Assembly: GCA_016703265.1 (NCBI GenBank)
Contig: JADJCK010000004.1
Coordinates: forward strand, 434,001 to 498,000
Length of the DNA stretch: 64,000 nt
Origin: a bacterium
Lineage (GTDB): Bacteria > Krumholzibacteriota > Krumholzibacteriia > LZORAL124-64-63
Direction: 5' to 3'
The notes under the pieces are model-generated. The model had not been told where the DNA came from. It searched no databases and worked only from the letters and a program-made list of their open reading frames with translations. Of this stretch, positions 54,876 through 63,500 are shown one piece after another (within the stretch, counting starts at the first letter, position 1; every line of letters starts with the position of its first letter). The translations under genes were made by a program, and so were the position numbers.

Positions 54876-55646
54876 ATGGACTGGACCACGAAGCCGCAGC
54901 TTTACGATCATCTCGGCCGCGACTACGGGAGCTACCGCCGGCCCGACCCGCGGCTGGCGGCGGCGATCCTCGCGGCGCTGGGCGATGCTGCGCCCGTCGT
55001 GAACGTGGGCGCCGGCGCCGGTTCGTACGAACCGACGGATCGCGAGGTGCTGGCCGTGGAGCCCGCCTTGGCCATGGTGAGGCAGCGCGCGCCCGGCGCG
55101 GCCCCGGTGGTGCGCGCCTCGGCCACGCACCTGCCGCTGCGCAGCGGCTCCTTTGCGGCGGCGCTCGCCGTGCTCACGGTGCATCACTGGCCCGACCGCG
55201 TGCGTGGCCTGCGTGAACTGGCGCGCGTGGCGCGGCAGCGTGTGGTGATCCTCAACCACGACCCGCTGGCGGCGCCGTTCTGGCTCGTCGACGACTACTT
55301 CCCGGAGATCCGCGAGATCGACCGCGGCATCTTCCCGACCCTCGTCGAGTTCGAGTCTGCGCTGGGCCCTGTCACCGTGACGCCGCTGCCGATCCCGCAC
55401 GACTGCACCGACGGCTTCCTGGGCGCGTACTGGCGCCGCCCGCAGGCGTACCTCGACCCCGGCGTGCGGCATGCCATATCCACGTTTGCACGTGTGGCGA
55501 ATGTCGAGGCCGGGCTGGCGCAACTGCGCGCGGACCTGGACAGCGGAGCGTGGGAACAGCGGCACGGTCATCTGCTCGGGCTGGCGGAAGTGGATCTCGG
55601 GTATCGGCTCGTGACGGCGCGTGCGGCCGGCGCCGATGAGGACTGA
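54876..55646 (+). CDS. SAM-dependent methyltransferase (class I)
   Basis: A 256-aa cytoplasmic protein starting MDWTTKPQLYDHLGRDYGSY. SAM-binding motif I VVNVGAGAGSYEP, acidic motif II EVLAVEPALAMV, motif III VRASATHLPLRSGSFAAALA and AVLTVHHWPDRVRGLREL form a methyltransferase-11/UbiE-type core. The C-terminal part (PIPHDCTDGFLGAYWRRPQA) is as in small-molecule methyltransferases. Substrate not predictable. A GTGAGGG region lies 6 nt upstream; the gene is 33 bp after MarC. Confidence 0.85.
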   Translation: MDWTTKPQLYDHLGRDYGSYRRPDPRLAAAILAALGDAAPVVNVGAGAGSYEPTDREVLAVEPALAMVRQRAPGAAPVVRASATHLPLRSGSFAAALAVLTVHHWPDRVRGLRELARVARQRVVILNHDPLAAPFWLVDDYFPEIREIDRGIFPTLVEFESALGPVTVTPLPIPHDCTDGFLGAYWRRPQAYLDPGVRHAISTFARVANVEAGLAQLRADLDSGAWEQRHGHLLGLAEVDLGYRLVTARAAGADED

Positions 55647-55665
55647 CCGGTGCCACGTGCGTCGG

Positions 55666-55683
55666 TGTTGCGCCGGCGCAAGC
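55666..55683. repeat. Dispersed palindrome, copy 11
   Basis: TGTTGCGCCGGCGCAAGC, three mismatches at the ends, core intact. 20 bp past the methyltransferase stop. Confidence 0.6.
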
Positions 55684-55762
55684 CTTGCGTCACCATGAGC
55701 GGGTTCACCCGGGCGCGCCTTCGCGCCTGACCGCGCACATCGCCGGCAAAGGAGTCTCTCCC

Positions 55763-56146
55763 ATGCCCCCCGCCAAGCCCCGCAACCTGGCCGAGTACAT
55801 CGCGCGCCTTCCCGACGACAAGCGCGCGGCGCTGGAGAAGCTGCGCAGCCGGATACTCGCCGCGGCGCCCGGGGCCGAGGACAGCATCTCCTACGGGATG
55901 CCCGCCGTGAGCCTCGAGGGACGCGCGCTGGTGTGCTACGCCGCGGCGCGGGACCACTGCTCGCTGTACCCGATGAGCCCGCAGGTGATCGAGGACCTGG
56001 CGGACGAACTGGCGGGCTACAGCCTCAGCAAGGGCACCATCCGCTTCGACCCGGCCAAGCCGCTGCCGGCCGCGCTGGTGAAGAAGGTCGTGAAGGCGCG
56101 CATCGCCGAGAACCGTGCGAAGGGGAAGCCGCGCTGCCGTTCGTAG
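55763..56146 (+). CDS. DUF1801-type (YdhG-like) small protein
   Basis: A 127-aa protein, MPPAKPRNLAEYIARLPDDK at the start. EKLRSRILAAAPGAEDSISY, GMPAVSLEGRALVCYAA (the Y-G-x-P box), HCSLYPMSPQVIEDLADE and GYSLSKGTIRFDPAKPLPAA with VKKVVKARIAENRA match DUF1801/YdhG-type proteins (fold related to frataxin-like iron chaperones). Function unsettled. AAAGGAGT lies 8-9 nt upstream of ATG 55763. A palindrome copy starts 2 bp after the stop. Confidence 0.8.
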   Translation: MPPAKPRNLAEYIARLPDDKRAALEKLRSRILAAAPGAEDSISYGMPAVSLEGRALVCYAAARDHCSLYPMSPQVIEDLADELAGYSLSKGTIRFDPAKPLPAALVKKVVKARIAENRAKGKPRCRS

Positions 56147-56147
56147 G

Positions 56148-56165
56148 ACTTGCGCCAGCGCAAGT
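56148..56165. repeat. Dispersed palindrome, copy 12
   Basis: ACTTGCGCCAGCGCAAGT, one mismatch. Begins 2 bp after the DUF1801 stop codon, in the gap of convergent genes. Confidence 0.8.
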
Positions 56166-56232
56166 GGATGGAGCGCGAGGATGACCGGCCGGGGCGCTAG
56201 GTGGGCGCGCACCGGCCGGACAATCGTGCGGG

Positions 56233-57010
56233 TCAGCGCCGCGGGCCCACCATCGCGAACATCGCACCCTGGGGATCGAGGAACTGCGAGATCCACATGC
56301 CGCCCGGCACCTCGTGCGTTTCCAGGAGTTGCTTGCCGCCGGCGTCCTTCGCGCGCGTCACGGCCGCATCGATGTCGTCCACGCACACGTAGTAGAGCCA
56401 CATGGGCGCGGGTGTGTCGGCCATCTTCGTCATCATGCCGCCGGCCGACTCGCCATTGATGGCGTAGATCTGGTAGATGCCCAGCGGGCCCATGTCCATG
56501 GCTTCGGCCTTCGTCCAGCCGAACATCTCCGAGTAGAAGGCGAAGGCCTCCTCGCCGTTGCCGGCGTGCAGTTCGCGCCAGCCGATGTGGCCATTGGTGT
56601 AGGGGGGCGCCGCTGCGGGTTCGTGGTCGGTGACGGTGCCGCGGAACAGCACGAACGAGGCGCCGTGCGGGTCGGCGACGACGGCAAAGCGACCGATGCC
56701 CGGGGATGTCGGCGGGTTCCTTGTACACCTTGCCGCCGGCGGCCCTGACGCGTGCGGCATCCTTGTCGACATCGTCGGAACCGATGTAGCCGAGCCAGAA
56801 CGGCGGCATGGCCGTGTCGCAGCCGACATCGGCGAACGACAGCATGCCGCCGAGCTCGACGGAGGCGGCCGACAGCAGCAGGTACTTCATGCCGGGCAGG
56901 CCCGAGTCGCGCGCGTCCCAGCCGAAGACCTTCTGGTAGAACGCCAGCGCGGCGGATGTATCGGTTGTCGTCAGTTCGTACCAGACGAAGGGCTTAGCGT
57001 TGGTCGCCAT
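56233..57010 (-). pseudogene. Two-domain VOC (glyoxalase-like) protein, split by a +1 frameshift
   Basis: ATG 57010 (AGGAG 9 nt upstream). First VOC domain: KPFVWYELTTTDTSAALAFY, QKVFGWDARDSGLPGMKYLL, MPPFWLGYIGSDDVDKDAAR. The frame breaks at PADIPG near 56701-56708, where the minus strand has CCCCGGGCATCGG; removing one G gives PADIPGIGRFAVVADPHGAS. Second VOC domain: GHIGWRELHAGNGEEAFAFY, SEMFGWTKAEAMDMG, MWLYYVCVDDIDAAVTRAKD, ending GAMFAMVGPRR. Total would be 258 aa, normal for CFP30B-type tandem VOC proteins. The start overlaps the TetR gene end by 17 bp, so it is that repressor's likely target. Confidence 0.8.
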
Positions 57011-57659
57011 GATCATCCACTCCTTGGTGGTGGTTGGTTGCGGGGGAATCGAACAACAGTTCCAGGTAGCGTCGGAGATGGGACAGGCATGCATCGGCCA
57101 CCGCGGGGCCGCCGCTGGCCTTCGCGAGGATGAATGAGCCCTGCAGCACGGCCTGCGTGAACAGGCCCAGGCTCTCGGCGGACCAGGCGGCCCGGGGGGC
57201 GTGGAGTTCGCGGGCCGCCTCGATGTCCTGCGCGACAACGGCGGCATGCGCGCTGATGTGGGTGTCGCAGGCTTCGCGCAGCGCGGGGTGCGTGTCGTAG
57301 GTCTCCTGCACCACGGTGCCCAGCAGGCAGGTGAACTGCGGCAGGCTGCCCTGCAGGATGGCGCGCCGGAAATCGACATAGCCCAGCACGCGGTCCCGCG
57401 GGTCCTCGGGTTCGTGGTACGGGGCCTGCGCGAACAGCGCGTCGGCCCCGGCGGCAAAGTGGGCGGCCGCCGCCAGCGCCAGGTCCTCCTTCCCCCTGAA
57501 ATGGTGGAAGAAGCTGCCCTTGGTCAGGCCGGCGGCGCGGCAGAGGTCGTCGATGGTGGCGGCCTCGTAGCCCCGGGCCCGGATCAGGTGGACGGCCGCG
57601 TCGAGGAACCGGCGGCGCGATTCGTTCCGGGGCGGGCTTTCCGGTGTGGTATCCTGCAT
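56994..57659 (-). CDS. TetR-family transcriptional regulator
   Basis: A 221-aa repressor. N-terminal HTH: SRRRFLDAAVHLIRARGYEA, ATIDDLCRAAGLTKGSFFHH with FRGKEDLALAAAAHFA. The ligand domain (FRRAILQGSLPQFTCLLGTV, LGLFTQAVLQGSFILAKASG) is like those next to small redox or glyoxalase-type genes. ATG 57659 has AAGAG 8 nt upstream; ATG 57686 would be inside the operator and is not preferred. A perfect 20-bp palindrome lies 24 bp upstream. Its 3' end overlaps the VOC gene start, so the two are one operon and probably autoregulated. Confidence 0.88.
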   Translation of the reverse strand: MQDTTPESPPRNESRRRFLDAAVHLIRARGYEAATIDDLCRAAGLTKGSFFHHFRGKEDLALAAAAHFAAGADALFAQAPYHEPEDPRDRVLGYVDFRRAILQGSLPQFTCLLGTVVQETYDTHPALREACDTHISAHAAVVAQDIEAARELHAPRAAWSAESLGLFTQAVLQGSFILAKASGGPAVADACLSHLRRYLELLFDSPATNHHQGVDDHGDQR

Positions 57660-57683
57660 GGCGACTCTTTTCGTTGGGATGAG

Positions 57684-57703
57684 CATACCAACCGGTTGGT
57701 ATG
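57684..57703. promoter_or_regulatory. Perfect 20-bp palindrome, TetR operator
   Basis: CATACCAACCGGTTGGTATG is fully symmetric and sits just upstream of the tetR start. The ACCAACCGGTTGGT core is of a type seen for TetR-family repressors. Binding would block the tetR-VOC operon. Confidence 0.75.
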
Positions 57704-57893
57704 GCGTCAAGGGATTCGCGGCGAAACACGCCGACCGCGACACGACTGGGGTTCGGTGGACTGGGCCAGCACAGGGGGGCGGGGGGAGCGGCTGCGCCGG
57801 AGCCCCGCTATGTACGAGACCCGCATAATATGATATCAAAGGCCCACACACCCGTAGGACACACCAAGCCCCCCCGAGGAGCGTTTCCCCGCC

Positions 57894-59597
57894 ATGTGCT
57901 CGATTTTCTGCCTGCTCGACCTGAAGTCGGACCCGGTGGCGCTGCGGCGCCGCGCCCTGGAGATGTCACGCCTGATGCGGCACCGCGGGCCCGACTGGTC
58001 GGGCATCCACACGGCGCCCAACGCGATCCTGGCGCATGAGCGGCTGGCGATCGTCGATCCGGTGGGCGGGGCGCAGCCGCTGAAGAACGCCGAGGGCACC
58101 CATGTGCTGGCGGTGAACGGCGAGATCTACAACCACCAGGAACTGAAGGCGCAGCTGAAGGGCGACTACGAGTTCCAGACGGGTTCGGACTGCGAGGTGA
58201 TCCTGGCGCTGTATGCCGAGCACGGCGAGGGGTTCCTCGACCAGTTGCGCGGCATGTTCGCGTTCGTGCTGTACGACGAGGCGCGGGGGCGGTGGCTGAT
58301 CGCGCGCGACCACATGGGCATCATCCCGCTCTATACCGGGTACGATGCCGAGGGAACGCTGCACGTGGCGTCGGAGCTGAAGGCGCTCGAGCCGGTGTGC
58401 CGCGAGGTGGCCGTGTTCCCGCCGGGCCACCTGTGGATGAGCGGGCAGAAGGCGCCGCGCCGCTGGTGGCGGCGCGACTGGCAGTCGTGGGAAGGCGTGA
58501 AGGACGCGACCACCGACAAGGCGGCGCTGGCGGCCGCGCTCGACGATGCGGTGCGCTGCCATCTCATGTCCGACGTGCCGTACGGGGTGCTCATCTCGGG
58601 CGGGCTCGATTCGTCGGTGATTGCGGCGCTGGCGGCGCGTCATGCGGCGATGCGCGTGGAAGACGGCGAGCGTTCGCAGGCGTGGTGGCCGCGGCTGCAC
58701 AGCTTCGCGGTGGGGTTGAAGACCTCGCCTGACCTCGTGGCAGCGCGCGAAGTGGCGGCCCACCTGGGCACCGTGCATCACGAAGTGGTCTACACCGTGC
58801 AGGAGGGGCTCGACGCCGTGCCGGACGTGATCCGGCACCTGGAAACGTACGATGTGACGACCATCCGCGCGGCCACCCCCATGTACCTGATGGCGCGCCG
58901 CATCAAGGCGATGGGCATCAAGATGGTGCTGTCGGGCGAGGGTGCCGACGAGATCTTCGGCGGCTACCTCTACTTCCACAAGGCGCCGGGCGCCGAGGAG
59001 TTCCACCTCGAGCTGCTGCGCAAGCTGGAGAACCTGCACCTGTACGACTGCCTGCGCGCCAACAAGGCGATGGCCGCCTGGGGCGTGGAGGCGCGGGTGC
59101 CGTTCCTCGACAAGAACTTCCTGGACGTGGCGATGAACATCGCGCCGGGCGACAAGATGTGCGGCGGCGGCGTCATCGAGAAGCGCGTGCTGCGCGAGTG
59201 CTTTGCCGGACTGTTGCCCGCCAGCGTGGCGTGGCGCCAGAAGGAGCAGTTCTCCGACGGTGTCGGCTACGGCTGGATCGATTCGCTGCGGGCCACCGCC
59301 GAGCAGGTGGTGACCGACGAGGTGTTCGCCGACCGCGCGGCCATGTTCCCGATCCATACGCCGCTGTCGAAGGAGGCGTACTTCTACCGCGCCGTGTTCG
59401 AGCAGCATTTCGGCGGCAGCGATTCGGTGCTGCGGACGGTGCCGTACGGGAAGTCGGTGGCGTGCTCGACGGAGGCGGCGCTGGCCTGGGATGCGAGCCT
59501 GCGGTTGCGCGATGACCCGTCGGGGCGGGCCGTGCCGGGCGTGCACGGCAGTGCGTATGCGGCGCCGCCGTCGCGCGAGAGCGGGGCGGTGGGCTAG
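57894..59597 (+). CDS. asnB: Asparagine synthase (glutamine-hydrolysing)
   Basis: A 567-aa protein close to E. coli AsnB length. The N-terminal glutaminase domain opens MCSIFC with the nucleophile Cys2, then RHRGPDWSGI, NGEIYNHQELK and GSDCEVILALY. The C-terminal synthetase domain has the PP-loop VLISGGLDSSVIAALAA, VLSGEGADEIFGGYLYF and VEARVPFLDKNFLDVA. It converts aspartate, glutamine and ATP to asparagine. The usual MCGIFG start here reads MCSIFC; the Cys is retained. Convergent with the hybrid kinase, the stops only 2 bp apart. Confidence 0.93.
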   Translation: MCSIFCLLDLKSDPVALRRRALEMSRLMRHRGPDWSGIHTAPNAILAHERLAIVDPVGGAQPLKNAEGTHVLAVNGEIYNHQELKAQLKGDYEFQTGSDCEVILALYAEHGEGFLDQLRGMFAFVLYDEARGRWLIARDHMGIIPLYTGYDAEGTLHVASELKALEPVCREVAVFPPGHLWMSGQKAPRRWWRRDWQSWEGVKDATTDKAALAAALDDAVRCHLMSDVPYGVLISGGLDSSVIAALAARHAAMRVEDGERSQAWWPRLHSFAVGLKTSPDLVAAREVAAHLGTVHHEVVYTVQEGLDAVPDVIRHLETYDVTTIRAATPMYLMARRIKAMGIKMVLSGEGADEIFGGYLYFHKAPGAEEFHLELLRKLENLHLYDCLRANKAMAAWGVEARVPFLDKNFLDVAMNIAPGDKMCGGGVIEKRVLRECFAGLLPASVAWRQKEQFSDGVGYGWIDSLRATAEQVVTDEVFADRAAMFPIHTPLSKEAYFYRAVFEQHFGGSDSVLRTVPYGKSVACSTEAALAWDASLRLRDDPSGRAVPGVHGSAYAAPPSRESGAVG

Positions 59598-59599
59598 GC

Positions 59600-62074
59600 T
59601 CAGCCGGTACGGCCGAGCAGCGCTCGCACGCGGGTGACCAGTGCTTCGGGGCCGAACGGCTTCTGCAGGAAATCGCCGCCGGCGCCCGCGAGTTCGCGCA
59701 GGTCGTCGACGTCGTCGGTGTAGCCCGAGATGAACAGCACGCGCAGGCCGGGGCGCTCCGCCGTCAGGCGCGAGGCCAGTTCGCGCCCGCCCAGTCGCGG
59801 CATGACGACGTCGGTGACGAGCAGGTCGATGTTGCCGGCGTGCCGGCCGGCCAGTTCCAGCGCGTCCAGGCCGTCGATTCCCGCCACCACCGTGAAGCCC
59901 GCCCGTGCCAGCAGCTGGACGGTGGTTTCGCGCACGTTGGGATCATCCTCGGCGAACAGGATGGTGGCCGCCTCGGCAGCGGTCGGGCGCGGCGCGGGCG
60001 CGGGCTCGGGTTCGGCGCCGGCCTCGACGCGCGGCAGGTACACCGTCACCGCGGTGCCGCTCCCGGCGGCGCTGTCGATGAACACGCCGCCGCCGCTCTG
60101 CTTGACGATGCCGTACACCGTCGACAGCCCCAGGCCCGTGCCCTTGCCGCGGTCCTTCGTCGTGAAGAACGGGTCGAAGGCGCGGGCGCGGGTTTCCTCC
60201 GTCATGCCGATGCCGTTGTCGGCCACCACCAGCGCGACATGCGGCCCGGGGCGCAGCCAGACGTGCCGCTCAGCCAGGGGGCCATCCACGTCGATGGGCG
60301 CCACGGTGATGGTGATGGTGCCGCCTTCGCCGCCGGTGACCTTCTCTGCAATGGCATCGCGGGCGTTGACGACCAGGTTGAGGACCACCTGCTCCAGCTG
60401 GCTGCGGTCGACCCGCGCCCAGCTGCCTGCCGGGTCGATGGTGATGCGAAGCCGGATGTTCTCGCCGATGAGGCGGTGCATCATCTCGCCCAGGTGCTCG
60501 ACCACGGCGCCCAGTTCGAGCACCTGCGGCGAGAGCACCTGCCGGCGACTGTAGGCCAGGAGCTGGCGCGTGAGGGCCGCGGCGCGCTCGGCGGCGCGCA
60601 GCACGCCCGAGCCGAAACCATGCACCTCGCCCTGCCCGGGCACCGACGAGCGGATCAGCTCGGCATAACCCACGATGGCCGTCAGCACGTTGTTGAAGTC
60701 GTGGGCGATGCCGCCGGCCAGCTGGCCCACCGCCTCCAGGCGCTGCGATTGCCGCAACTGCTCTTCCAGGCCCTTCCAGACGGTGATGTCGGTGATGGCC
60801 CCGTCGTAGCCCGTGATGGCGCCGTCGGGGCCGTGCACGACCGTGCTCGAGACCAGGCCCCAGAACGTGGAACCGTCGCGGCGGCGGAACAGCACTTCCT
60901 CGTTCGCGATGAAGTCGCTCCGGGCGATGACGCCCTTCAGCTCCTCCCGCCGCTCGGGATCGGCGTGGAGCGTGAAGGCGTTGGTCGGCAGGATCTCCTC
61001 GGGTGTCTCGCAGCCGAAAAGGCGGGCAAAGGCCATGTTCGCGTAGATGATCGTGCCGTCGGGCGCGCTGCGGTAGAGGCCCTCGTTGACGTTGCGGTTG
61101 ATCGAGGCCAGCAGTTCGCGGCTGTGGGCCAGCTCGGTGTCGGCGCGACGGCGTTCAGCTTCGGCGGCGCGCCGCTCGGCGACCAGGGCGCCGAACACGA
61201 GCGGCATGCCGACCAGGAACAGCTCGAGCAGCTGCAGCACGACATGACGCTCTTCCCGCGCCACGGCCAGGAACGGGCCGGCTCCCCTGGTCGTTGCCAG
61301 TGCAATGACGATGGCCGCCAGCGCCCCGGCAGTCACGGCACTGCGCGGCCCCTGGTACACGGCAGCGTAGAGGGGAACCAGCACCGTCAGGTTCAGGAGA
61401 ACCACGCCGGTAACGCCGCCGGGCCCGAAGACGAAAATGAAGGCAACCAGCGTGGCCTGGACGAGGGCCACCAGGGCAATGTGCAGCGAGCCCAGGCACA
61501 CCAGGCGTGGCCGCGGATGCGCCAGCCAGATCACCGTCACCGGTACGACCGCCAGGGCGCCGATGACATTCATGCGCCACCAGCCGTCCCATCCCGAATG
61601 GAACGGGATGTGGGGATCGGGCCAGAGGTAGGCGCGCGCGATGAACGACATCAGGATGCTGGCCAACGGCGAGACTGCCGCCGCGACACAGAGCGCCAGC
61701 ACGTCACGCAACCGTTCGAAATGAGGCCGGAAGCCGAAGCGCCGCAGCAGCAGCAGGCCGACAAGGGCTTCAGCCGTACTGCCGATCCCGGCCGGCAGCG
61801 ACACCCCGAGCCCGTAGCCGATGGCCAGGCGGGTGAAAACCGTCGAAACAAACACGACCCACCACGCCCGCGCCCCCAGCAGCCACAACCCGGCCAGGGC
61901 CACCCCCGTGGGCAGCCACATCACGGCCTGATCGATGACCAGATAGCCGATTTCCCTCACTTGTGCGGACACAATGAGGGCCAGGGCGAGAAGTAGAAGC
62001 CGGCCCGCGCGGAGCCAGGAGCGCATCTTCATGGTGGGGCGCGTCTCGGTGGGTATTTGTGGCAATTGGGCCAT
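59600..62074 (-). CDS. MASE1-PAS hybrid sensor histidine kinase with receiver domain
   Basis: About 824 aa. The N-terminal half is a MASE1-type integral membrane sensor with eight or so helices (LLLLALALIVSAQ, WLPTGVALAGLWLLGARAWW, LHIALVALVQATLVAFIFVF). Then a PAS domain (NVNEGLYRSAPDGTIIYANM), a HisKA H-box LAGGIAHDFNNVLTAIVGYA, HATPase (NLVVNARDAI, DNGIGMTEETRARAFDPFF, GTGLGLSTVYGIV) and a C-terminal receiver (ILFAEDDPNVRETT, DLLVTDVVMPRLGGRE, FLQKPFGPE). ATG 62074 has AGGGGG 8 nt upstream; ATG 62032 is the alternative. No dedicated partner regulator is adjacent, so its output is unknown. Confidence 0.88.
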   Translation of the reverse strand: MAQLPQIPTETRPTMKMRSWLRAGRLLLLALALIVSAQVREIGYLVIDQAVMWLPTGVALAGLWLLGARAWWVVFVSTVFTRLAIGYGLGVSLPAGIGSTAEALVGLLLLRRFGFRPHFERLRDVLALCVAAAVSPLASILMSFIARAYLWPDPHIPFHSGWDGWWRMNVIGALAVVPVTVIWLAHPRPRLVCLGSLHIALVALVQATLVAFIFVFGPGGVTGVVLLNLTVLVPLYAAVYQGPRSAVTAGALAAIVIALATTRGAGPFLAVAREERHVVLQLLELFLVGMPLVFGALVAERRAAEAERRRADTELAHSRELLASINRNVNEGLYRSAPDGTIIYANMAFARLFGCETPEEILPTNAFTLHADPERREELKGVIARSDFIANEEVLFRRRDGSTFWGLVSSTVVHGPDGAITGYDGAITDITVWKGLEEQLRQSQRLEAVGQLAGGIAHDFNNVLTAIVGYAELIRSSVPGQGEVHGFGSGVLRAAERAAALTRQLLAYSRRQVLSPQVLELGAVVEHLGEMMHRLIGENIRLRITIDPAGSWARVDRSQLEQVVLNLVVNARDAIAEKVTGGEGGTITITVAPIDVDGPLAERHVWLRPGPHVALVVADNGIGMTEETRARAFDPFFTTKDRGKGTGLGLSTVYGIVKQSGGGVFIDSAAGSGTAVTVYLPRVEAGAEPEPAPAPRPTAAEAATILFAEDDPNVRETTVQLLARAGFTVVAGIDGLDALELAGRHAGNIDLLVTDVVMPRLGGRELASRLTAERPGLRVLFISGYTDDVDDLRELAGAGGDFLQKPFGPEALVTRVRALLGRTG

Positions 62075-63008
62075 TCGCGGGCCCCCTGCCCGGAATCGAC
62101 GCATGTTGTCTGCGACGATAGCGGGACGAGGGGGCGCCGTCAACGGGCCGCTGCCGGAACGCCGCGTGGCCGCCTGACATATCGGGGGGGGCGCGGCTGT
62201 AGCGCCGCCTCGCAGCGGCGGGCCTTCCCGCCAGCACCGCCCGCACGTCGCGCACGACCTGCTTCCGTCGTGTAGTCGGCCGACCAGCCGGTGACGTGAA
62301 GCCGTGTCGACTGCGGCCGCGCGCGGCAGAGCCGAGGCGCGTGGGGGGGGGGGCGGCGTTGGGGGAGGGGGGGGGGGCGGGCGTCGGCGGCCAGAGGAAG
62401 CGAAGGGGCCCCCGAGCGGGCGCCGACGGGCGTCGGCGGTCGTCGCGTAGGCGAGCAGGGGCACATGCCGCCGTCCGACGGCCAGGTGAGACCACCACGT
62501 CAGGCGCGCCGCCATAGGTCTCGTGCAGGGCGAAAACCGGAGGCCAGCGCCCCGCGGAAGCTGAACGTTGTAGCCGGGGATGAAGACGAGGGGGGATCCG
62601 GCCCAGGCCTTCAGGGCGACCGGCCCTGCGGCGCGCCCCGGGCCATCGTGCGGGGGGGGGGGGGGCGGCCCAGCCCATGCGCCGGCGCAGCGCGCCTCGG
62701 CGGCCTGCCTTCACGGCCTTCAGCAGCGCGTTGAAGGCCTGGGTCCGACAACTGCGGCTTGAGCGCGCGGATATCCGCAGCACCGGCCTGGTGGATCAGC
62801 TCCAGCTGCGTCGCAACTCGCGGTGGCACAAGCGGCTCGGCGCGAGGCATGCCCGGCTGGCGGCATCCCGGGCAGCCCTGGCAACGCCGCCGCAGTCCCA
62901 GGCGCCCAGCCGGCCCACGCTCAGGGCGCGGGATGGTGGCGTTCGCCGTGCGCGGCGGTGGAACGGCGCCCACGGCATCGAGCACTCGTCGCGCATCGAG
63001 CGGCGCGA
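62075..63008. other. 934-bp degenerate region with G-rich tracts and broken coding remnants
   Basis: No intact gene. It has G-rich runs at 62341-62383 and 62652-62665. On the minus strand, short segments that look protein-coding appear in successive different frames: EALIAPLDARRVLDAVGA, then VATQLELIHQAGAADIRALK, then AFNALLKAVKAGRRGALRRR, then PVFALHETYGGAPDVVVSP. They could be the rest of the 63326 lipoprotein broken by several indels, or a decayed neighbour. Sequence quality in the G-runs is suspect. Confidence 0.5.
62341..62665. repeat. G-rich low-complexity tracts
   Basis: 62341-62383 is nearly all G with a few T, A and C interruptions, including a run of 12 G; 62652-62665 is a run of 14 G. 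The counterpart C-rich tract lies at 10957-11048. Confidence 0.7.
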
Positions 63009-63326
63009 TCAGAGCCTCAGCGCCACGGCCCAGCCAGACGCCGCGAGCACCACGGGCGGCGTGGCCAGCCCGGTGAGGTTGCCCTCGGTGATGAACTCCC
63101 TGAGGTACGCCGGCTGCCACTGCGTGACGAGGAAGTCGTCGGTGCGCCGGCGCAAGTCGGCGAAGTGCAGCCGGATGAGCGCCTCGTGCGAGCGCTGCAC
63201 CTCGTCGAGGTCGGCGCCCATCACATGGGAGAGTTCGACGACTTCGCGAGGGACTGTGGCGCAGGCGGCCAGGGACAGGAGGATGGCGAGGGCGGTCAAG
63301 GCCTGGGCGGCGCGAAGAGAGCGCAT
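63009..63326 (-). CDS. Lipoprotein, probably cut short by a frameshift
   Basis: ATG 63326 with AAGGAG 7 nt upstream. RAAQALTALAILLSLAAC is a lipobox signal. The mature part (TVPREVVELSHVMGADLDEV, QRSHEALIRLHFADLRRRTD, DFLVTQWQPAYLREFITEGN) is helical and well formed, but the frame ends at GWAVALRL after only 105 aa. The next frame continues at once as EALIAPLDARRVLDAVGA, so one lost base at GCGCTGAGG (about 63017) would explain the early stop. No family recognised. Confidence 0.6.
   Translation of the reverse strand: MRSLRAAQALTALAILLSLAACATVPREVVELSHVMGADLDEVQRSHEALIRLHFADLRRRTDDFLVTQWQPAYLREFITEGNLTGLATPPVVLAASGWAVALRL
63140..63157. repeat. Possible dispersed palindrome copy within lipoprotein gene
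   Basis: CGGTGCGCCGGCGCAAGT; 15 of 18 bases match, with the left end degenerate. It encodes part of DLRRRTD on the minus strand, so a chance match in coding sequence is possible. Confidence 0.35.
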
Positions 63327-63500
63327 TGGGGCTCCTTGCCGGGGTGGGCCGACGGCGAATGTGGATTCGGCAACATGGTAGGCGCGCAGCCGGGGGGCGG
63401 CAATATCCCGACTGGAGAGTCTGCTTGCCGGTTCCGCGGCCGGCCGAAATGTGCTATCATCGCGGGATCGCGACCTGTTCGCCCTGCTCAAGGGGATCAA

